A stretch of 42,110 nt of DNA from Salipiger bermudensis HTCC2601. GTDB lineage: Bacteria > Pseudomonadota > Alphaproteobacteria > Rhodobacterales > Rhodobacteraceae. The position numbers were made by a program, and so were the translations under genes. The notes beneath the pieces were generated by a model. The model ran no database searches and had not been told where the DNA came from. It saw nothing but the letters and a program-made list of their open reading frames with translations. Of the stretch, positions 37,907-42,110 are shown piece by piece; the first letter of the stretch is position 1; each line of letters opens with the position of its first letter. Location: NCBI RefSeq assembly GCF_000153725.1, contig NZ_DS022276.1, positions 3,071,094 through 3,113,203 of the forward strand, written 5' to 3'.

Positions 37907-38689
37907 TCAGGCGGCGAGGTCGATCCAGACCGGCACGTGATCGGACGGCTTGTCGCGGCCGCGGATGTCGCGGTCGATCTGCACGTCGGTCATCAGGTCT
38001 GCCGCCTGCGGGGTCAGCAGCAGGTGGTCGATGCGGATGCCATTGTTCCGCTGCCAAGCGCCGGCCTGATAATCCCAGAAGGAATAGTGGCCGGGGCCCT
38101 GAGTGCGGGCGCGGAAGGCCTCGGTGAAGCCGAGGTTCAGGATGCGGCGGAAGGCGGCGCGGGTCTCGGGGAGGTAGAGTGCGTCCTCGATCCAGGCCTG
38201 GGGCTTGGCGGCGTCCTCGGCTTGAGGGATGACATTGTAGTCGCCCGCCATCACCGCTGGCATCTCGCTGGCCAGAAGTTCGCGGGCGCGGGCCTCGAGC
38301 CGTTTCATCCACGCAAGCTTGTAGTCGTATTTCGGCCCAGGCACCGGGTTGCCGTTGGGCAGGTAGAGCCCGCAGAGCCGCACCGCGTGGCTCTCGCCTA
38401 TCACCGTGGCCTCGATCCAGCGCGCCTGTTCGTCCTCGTCATCGCCGGGCAGGCCGCGGGTGACATCCTCGAGCGGCAGCTTCGACAGGATGGCGACGCC
38501 GTTGAAGCTCTTCTGGCCGTGGGTTTCGACTTGCCAGCCGCGCTCCTCGAAATGCTCGCGGGGGAAGGCCTCATCGACAGACTTGATCTCCTGCAGCAGC
38601 GCGACGTCGGGCTGCGCCTCGTCGAGCCAGTCGGTGAGGGCGCCGATGCGCGCCTTGATGCCGTTGATGTTGAAGGTGGCGATCTTCAT
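37907..38689 (-). CDS. xthA: Exodeoxyribonuclease III
   Basis: A 260-residue EEP-fold AP endonuclease and 3' exonuclease of base-excision repair. Motifs are MKIATFNINGIKAR, LLQEIKS (metal-binding Glu), LYLPNGNPV, MAGDYNVIP (Asp/Asn) and the end SDHVPVWIDL with the catalytic Asp-His. The N-terminal NGIKAR block and WQRNNGIRIDHLL are exoIII-like. It is upstream of bolA on the same strand, and its start lies just before the DnaA-box region. Confidence 0.96.
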   Translation of the reverse strand: MKIATFNINGIKARIGALTDWLDEAQPDVALLQEIKSVDEAFPREHFEERGWQVETHGQKSFNGVAILSKLPLEDVTRGLPGDDEDEQARWIEATVIGESHAVRLCGLYLPNGNPVPGPKYDYKLAWMKRLEARARELLASEMPAVMAGDYNVIPQAEDAAKPQAWIEDALYLPETRAAFRRILNLGFTEAFRARTQGPGHYSFWDYQAGAWQRNNGIRIDHLLLTPQAADLMTDVQIDRDIRGRDKPSDHVPVWIDLAA

Positions 38690-38816
38690 TTGGCCCTCCG
38701 AAATTTGAGCAAGCTATCGCCGAAGCGGAGCTCAGGGGCAAGCCCAGCGCGGTTTTCAGCCGACGATTCGGGGCCGTTTCCGGGGTGAAAAGCAGGTTTC
38801 AACAAGTCGCAAAAAC

Positions 38817-38900
38817 TTATCCACAGAAAAGATTCCCCTGTGGACAACTTTGAATTGTGTTTTTTCTGTGTCTTTTAGGTCTTAATGTGCATGTGGATAA
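38817..38900. promoter_or_regulatory. Cluster of three DnaA-box-like sequences
   Basis: TTATCCACA (38817-38825) is a perfect consensus DnaA box. TGTGGACAA (38839-38847) is a one-mismatch box on the other strand, and TGTGGATAA (38892-38900) is a perfect one on the other strand. They flank an AT-rich T-tract. The last box lies in the spacer of the candidate promoter at 38884-38912. Confidence 0.65.
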
Positions 38901-38912
38901 CTCGTGTATAAT
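38884..38912 (+). promoter_or_regulatory. Promoter of the TSCA-repeat operon
   Basis: A perfect -10 TATAAT (38907-38912) preceded directly by TG. The -35 is weak (AATGTG at 38884-38889). The DnaA-type box at 38892-38900 lies within the spacer, so a bound protein could block or modulate it. The leader would be about 90 nt. Confidence 0.55.
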
Positions 38913-39007
38913 TCAACCCTAACAAGAAACTATATTGCCAGAAACATGCATTGGAGGAAACCCTGAGCGTGCCAAAACGCAAACGCTACACCAGGAAGGG
39001 TTACCCC

Positions 39008-39775
39008 ATGTCTGCACAACTCAAGCATGAAATCATTGAAGAATTCGCCAACGACTTCGGCGGCGACATGTTCGGTGGGGAAGGTGCCTCGATGTTCACC
39101 TCCTGCGCCGCACCCGAAAGCTTCGGCAGCGCACTGACCGGCGAGGCTGTGGATATGTTTACCTCTTGCGCCGCACCGGTGACCGGCTCCGCTGCCACAG
39201 GTGAGGCAACCGGCCTCTACACGTCCTGCGCCACGCCGCTGACCGGCTCGACCGCGACCGGCGAAGCCACCGGCCTGTTCACGTCCTGCGCCGAGCCCAA
39301 GGCTTCCGAGGCCCTGACCGGCGACGCGGTGGAAATGTTCACCTCCTGCGCCGCGCCGACCACCAGCTCGACCGCGACCGGCGATGTCGTGGGCCTGTTC
39401 ACTTCGTGTGCCACCCCGACCACCGGCTCGACCGCGACCGGCGAAGCCACCGGCCTGTTCACCTCCTGCGCCGAGCCGAAAGCGTCCGAGACCCTGACCG
39501 GCGATGCCGTCGAGATGGTCACCTCCTGCGCCGCTCCGACCACCAGCTCGGCCGATGCCGGCGACGCGGTCGAGATGTTCACCTCCTGCGCGACCCCGAC
39601 CACCAGTTCGGCTGACGCAGGCGACGTGACCGGCCTGTTCACCTCCTGCGCCGAGCCGAAGGCCTCCGAGGCCCTGACCGGCGACGCTGTCGAGATGGTC
39701 ACTTCCTGCGCGGCTCCCCGCGACAGCCGTGCCGTCAACGGTGAAGTCACCGGCTCCTTCACCTCCTGCGCATAA
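39008..39775 (+). CDS. TSCA-repeat protein, possible multi-core precursor peptide
   Basis: A 255-residue protein I cannot assign to a characterised family. A helical acidic leader (MSAQLKHEIIEEFANDF, then GGDMFGGEGASM) of 29 residues precedes twelve copies of [FYV]TSCA. Spacing is 20 residues, except 21 once. The consensus unit is xP-x(2)-S-x(3)-[TA]-G-[ED]-[AV]-x(2)-[ML]-[FYV]-TSCA. All twelve cysteines are in these motifs and the chain ends on the last Ala. Residues 76-255 are three copies of a 60-residue module whose units begin T, E and A in order. There is no signal peptide or membrane segment. The ATG at 39008 follows AGGAAGGG; a GTG at 38969 with GGAGGAAA would add a basic MPKRKR start. 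It is first in an operon with an unknown helical protein and an EamA exporter. A metal-binding scaffold is an alternative. Confidence 0.85.
   Translation: MSAQLKHEIIEEFANDFGGDMFGGEGASMFTSCAAPESFGSALTGEAVDMFTSCAAPVTGSAATGEATGLYTSCATPLTGSTATGEATGLFTSCAEPKASEALTGDAVEMFTSCAAPTTSSTATGDVVGLFTSCATPTTGSTATGEATGLFTSCAEPKASETLTGDAVEMVTSCAAPTTSSADAGDAVEMFTSCATPTTSSADAGDVTGLFTSCAEPKASEALTGDAVEMVTSCAAPRDSRAVNGEVTGSFTSCA
39095..39772 (+). repeat. In-frame tandem repeats: 60-bp units, 180-bp super-repeat x3
   Basis: Units of 60 bp each encode one TSCA motif. The 180-bp modules are 39233-39412, 39413-39592 and 39593-39772. Silent sites are largely conserved between modules, which points to recent duplication or homogenisation. 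The copy number is likely to vary between strains. Confidence 0.85.
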
Positions 39776-39792
39776 GCCAGGATGCCATCGCT

Positions 39793-39822
39793 GCGGGCGT
39801 CTTATGGGGATGAGACGCCCGC
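39793..39822 (+). promoter_or_regulatory. Strong intercistronic hairpin after the repeat gene
   Basis: GCGGGCGTCT (39793-39802) pairs perfectly with AGACGCCCGC (39813-39822) around a 10-nt loop, without a T-run. It lies 17 nt after the stop and 37 nt before the next start. It probably stabilises or cuts the mRNA so that the repeat protein is made in excess. Confidence 0.75.
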
Positions 39823-39859
39823 GTGCGGCCGGAAACAGAAAGACACAGGGAAATCAGTC

Positions 39860-40918
39860 ATGACCAACGTTATCGCACTTCGCCCGAAGGCCCCCGTCGC
39901 GTCGCAGGATGCCGGAGTTGCAGCGCTCGTGAAGAGCTTTGCCACCAGCCGGCGGCGAGAGGATGACGTGTTCTGGCTGAAGGAAAACGCAGAGCTTCTC
40001 AACATCCTGGAATGCACCGGGACCTACGTGCCCCGGGCCGCGCTGGCGCCGCTGCGCGGGTTCTACAAATCGGTGGAAGACCGCATGGCCTTCTTCCCGC
40101 AATACTACCGCTTCCTGCTCTCGCTCACCCTCGATCTCGAGGATCTGGGCATGGAGGGCGACACCGGCGCCAAGCTCACCGAGCGCGCCGCGCGCCACGG
40201 CTTTGCCGATGCCGAGCTTTCGGACCTGCAGCGCATGGAAGCCCGCCGCCTTCTGGCCCGCCGCGGCCATGTGAGCGAGGATGACGAGGGGCTGGCCGAC
40301 CGCCTGCGCGCCTTCTGCGCCCGTTCGCAGACCTTCGCTCTGCCGAACAAGAAGGCCGCCTACGAGCTGACCCACATCGTGTTCTACCTCAGCGAATACG
40401 GCCGTCAGGATCCCGGCCTTGACGAGGAGGCGATCAACAGCCTCTACTTCGCCGGCAACCTGGCCTATCTGGACCAGAACTCCGACCTGCTGGCCGAGAT
40501 CTGCATCGCCCTGCGCTATGCCCGCGAGGTGCCGCCGCCGCTTTGGACGATCTGGCTCGACCGCGAGACCCATCTGTTTACCGTGGAGAGTGGCGAGACC
40601 GTCTCGGTCGCCGATGATTACCACGACTTCCTCGTCTGCAACTGGCACGCCTCGGTGATCGGCGGCAAGCCGTTCCACAAGCCGCTGGAGGGCGGGCGGA
40701 TGCGCTTCCAGCGGGCACAGCGCGTCGCGCCGCTGCGCGAACTGTCGGAAGCGCTCTTCGCCGAAGGCTCTGCCCGCAGCGCCGACTGGGCCGGGATGCG
40801 CGAGCGCATGGGGGCGCGGCTGTCGCCGCAGACCCTCGATGTGGTCGACCAGCTTGCCGATCATTCCCCGCGCTTCGACGCATTCTTTGAGGGCTTTGCC
40901 CGGGCAGGTAACGCATGA
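39860..40918 (+). CDS. Conserved-looking helical protein of unknown function in the TSCA operon
   Basis: A 352-residue soluble protein, predicted mostly helical, with no transmembrane segment or signal. I do not recognise a characterised family. Notable blocks are ENAELLNILECTGTYVP, FYKSVEDRMAFFPQYYRFLLSLTLDLEDLG, AAYELTHIVFYLSEYG and DDYHDFLVCNWHASVIGGKPFHK. The LTHxxFYL and YHD...CNWH blocks hold His, Asp and Cys residues that could form a metal or catalytic site, and they recall the ELTH-type blocks of some natural-product-cluster proteins of unknown function (memory, unverified). The start at 39860 gives MTNVIALRPKAP; the frame upstream crosses the hairpin. It ends in an ATGA overlap with the exporter gene. 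Likely a partner or modifying protein for the repeat protein (inference). Confidence 0.8.
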   Translation: MTNVIALRPKAPVASQDAGVAALVKSFATSRRREDDVFWLKENAELLNILECTGTYVPRAALAPLRGFYKSVEDRMAFFPQYYRFLLSLTLDLEDLGMEGDTGAKLTERAARHGFADAELSDLQRMEARRLLARRGHVSEDDEGLADRLRAFCARSQTFALPNKKAAYELTHIVFYLSEYGRQDPGLDEEAINSLYFAGNLAYLDQNSDLLAEICIALRYAREVPPPLWTIWLDRETHLFTVESGETVSVADDYHDFLVCNWHASVIGGKPFHKPLEGGRMRFQRAQRVAPLRELSEALFAEGSARSADWAGMRERMGARLSPQTLDVVDQLADHSPRFDAFFEGFARAGNA

Positions 40919-41799
40919 ACGGGACACGCACAGCCATCGTGGGCGCTGCCCTTGTCGCGCTCTACACCGGTGCCATCGCTGCGGCGGACGGCATCACCAA
41001 GCTCATCGCCGGTGGCTACGCCGCGCCGCAGCTCTTCGCGCTGTCGGCGGGGCTCGTGCTGCTGATGTCCCTCGGCGCGTCGCGCAAGAACGGCGAGACG
41101 CTGCGCACCACCTGCCGCGGCGCCATGGCGTTGCGCGCGTTGCTCACCGTGGTTTCGGCGCTGAGCTTCTTTCAGGCCTTCCGCCTGCTGCCCTTCGCCG
41201 ATGTCTTCCTGTTCATCGCGCTGGTGCCGCTGATCGCCGCCGCGATGTCGGGCCCCGCGCTCGGCGAGCCGGTGCGCCCGGCGGTCTGGATGGCGCTGCT
41301 GCTCGGCGCGGGCGGGCTGCTCTTCGTGATGCCGGCAGGCGAGCTTTCGCTCGATCCGGGCCACCTCTGGGCGTTGTTCGCCGCCTTCACCGGCACCGGC
41401 TCGATGATCGCCGCGCGCTACATCGCCCGCATCGAGCGCGTGCCGCTGGCGCAGGTGTTCTGGCCGAACCTCGCGCTGATGCTGAGCATGGCCGTGGCGC
41501 TGCCGTTCGTCTGGCAACCGATGCCGCTGGCGGATCTGGGCTGGGTCGTGACCTACGCGGTGTTCCTCTTCGCGGCCCGCTGGCTCTCGGTCGAGGCGCT
41601 GCGGCTGCTGCCGGCTTACGTGGCAACGCCGCTGATGAACCTGCAATTCGTCTGGATGGTTGTGATCGGCTGGTTCGGCTTCGGCGAGATTCCCGCCGTG
41701 GGCACCATGCTGGGCGTCACGCTGGTGGTCGGCTCGGGCCTGTGGCTGATCTTCGACGAGGCGGTGACACAGGAGCGCCGCAGCTCGGCCAACGCCTGA
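40915..41799 (+). CDS. DMT-superfamily (EamA) transporter
   Basis: A 294-residue inner-membrane transporter with about ten hydrophobic segments in two EamA halves (about 5-135 and 150-285). Features are AADGITKLIAGGYAAPQLFALSAG, a short basic loop ASRKNGE, FFQAFRLLPFADVFLFIALVPLIAA and the second-half LQFVWMVVIGWFGFGEIP. EamA proteins usually export small metabolites such as amino acids or their derivatives. Its 4-bp overlap with the preceding gene ties it to the TSCA-repeat operon, where it may export a product released from the repeats. It is followed by a strong terminator. Confidence 0.93.
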   Translation: MNGTRTAIVGAALVALYTGAIAAADGITKLIAGGYAAPQLFALSAGLVLLMSLGASRKNGETLRTTCRGAMALRALLTVVSALSFFQAFRLLPFADVFLFIALVPLIAAAMSGPALGEPVRPAVWMALLLGAGGLLFVMPAGELSLDPGHLWALFAAFTGTGSMIAARYIARIERVPLAQVFWPNLALMLSMAVALPFVWQPMPLADLGWVVTYAVFLFAARWLSVEALRLLPAYVATPLMNLQFVWMVVIGWFGFGEIPAVGTMLGVTLVVGSGLWLIFDEAVTQERRSSANA

Positions 41800-41819
41800 T
41801 CATCTGAGAAAGATCTATC

Positions 41820-41860
41820 CCGCCCCGCAGCGCCAAGCCGCTGCGGGGCGGTTGCGTTTT
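41820..41860 (+). terminator. Terminator of the TSCA-repeat operon
   Basis: CCGCCCCGCAGCG (41820-41832) pairs perfectly with CGCTGCGGGGCGG (41839-41851) around a 6-nt loop and runs into TTGCGTTTT. It closes the operon. Confidence 0.9.
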
Positions 41861-41885
41861 GAGCGAAAGGGATTGGGTCGGGTGC

Positions 41886-42110
41886 TCAGGCGGCGTGGCC
41901 TTGCAGCACCTCGAGCGGCACGATCTCGAGCGCGCGCATATGGGTCGCCTCGAGCGAGACCTTGGGGGCGCAGCCCTCGTCATGCGCCTGCAAGAAGCGC
42001 GCAGCGCAGAGGCACCACGGGTCGCCGGGCTTGAGGCCGGGGAAGTGAAACTCGGGGCGGGGCGTCGACAGGTCATTGCCGACATAGGCGGAATAGGCAA
42101 GAAACTCGCC
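41886..42110 (-). CDS. DUF2237 family protein, 5' part outside window
   Basis: The last 74 codons of a minus-strand gene whose start lies beyond the window. The frame reads through with GEFLAYSAYVGNDLSTPRP, GLKPGDPWCLCAARFLQAH, CAPKVSLEATHMRALEIVP and then stops at 41886-41888. GDxWCLCAxR and the LEATHxRALE block are the DUF2237 signatures. The function is unknown. It is convergent with the TSCA operon, 26 bp beyond its terminator. Confidence 0.85.
   Translation of the reverse strand, partial: GEFLAYSAYVGNDLSTPRPEFHFPGLKPGDPWCLCAARFLQAHDEGCAPKVSLEATHMRALEIVPLEVLQGHAA

Larger units (their letters stand above)
38690..39007. other. 318-bp AT-rich leader of the TSCA-repeat operon
   Basis: Base composition drops sharply from about 38800 to 38950. 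It holds three DnaA-box-like sequences, a TATAAT, and the tiny frame ATG at 38945 (MHWRKP, stop), which overlaps a GGAGGA. No other gene is visible. Confidence 0.7.

Noticed and set aside
38817-38900. Chromosomal replication origin
   Set aside because: Three boxes only, and none of the usual origin neighbours. A regulatory role is more economical.
38945-38965. Tiny leader peptide MHWRKP before the repeat gene
   Set aside because: Too short to support, with no ribosome site of its own and no run of regulatory codons.

Overview
The window is chromosomal DNA of an alphaproteobacterium, most likely a Rhodobacteraceae (Roseobacter-group) species. The support is high GC with strong third-position GC bias, a ChpT phosphotransferase next to a perfect CtrA-type box, a Rhodobacterales-style DctD without its sigma-54 motifs, the olsB-olsA pair, a fused indolepyruvate oxidoreductase and AAATACTCC-type intergenic repeats. 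Most genes are housekeeping or core metabolic. I see no phage, insertion sequence or CRISPR array.

Layout. 1-2.5 kb: the start of a uroporphyrinogen-III methyltransferase gene (frameshifted at the window edge), a divergent Lrp/AsnC regulator and a cytochrome P450. 2.5-9.1 kb: a C4-dicarboxylate uptake locus, dctB-dctD (sensor and regulator) then dctP-dctQ-dctM (TRAP transporter), with twin palindromic operators before dctP. 9.2-14.3 kb, all minus strand: tpiA, an A-type Fe-S carrier, a sugar O-acetyltransferase, an MscS-type channel, a SufT-like Fe-S protein and a membrane LytTR regulator. 14.7-18.9 kb: two tRNA-Asp genes, obgE-proB, proA. 18.9-21.4 kb: chpT, a DUF3553 gene and olsB-olsA (ornithine lipids). 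21.5-26 kb: a degenerate ThiE-like gene, trmJ, ctaA and an M32 carboxypeptidase. 26-35.1 kb: a LysR regulator, purL, a methyltransferase, a possible sRNA, a second LysR and a divergent indolepyruvate oxidoreductase with three dyads between them. 35.2-38.7 kb: murI, ccmE, grxD, bolA, xthA. 38.8-41.9 kb: the most unusual part. 41.9 kb to the end: the 3' part of a DUF2237 gene.

The unusual part is a compact three-gene operon. An AT-rich leader with three DnaA-box-like sequences and a consensus -10 leads into a 255-residue protein built from twelve TSCA motifs spaced 20 residues apart, with a higher-order 60-residue (180-bp) module repeated three times. Every cysteine of the protein lies in a TSCA motif and the chain ends on the last one. 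After a strong intercistronic hairpin come a helical protein of unknown function and a translationally coupled DMT/EamA exporter, then a strong terminator. This looks like a multi-core precursor peptide (or cysteine-repeat scaffold), a partner protein and an exporter. That reading is inference from architecture; no known RiPP enzyme is present in the window.

Two genes, the uroporphyrinogen methyltransferase and dctD, each seem to lack one T in a TTCC context. In dctD this removes the stop codon and fuses the frame to dctP. Both could be sequencing errors or real lesions.
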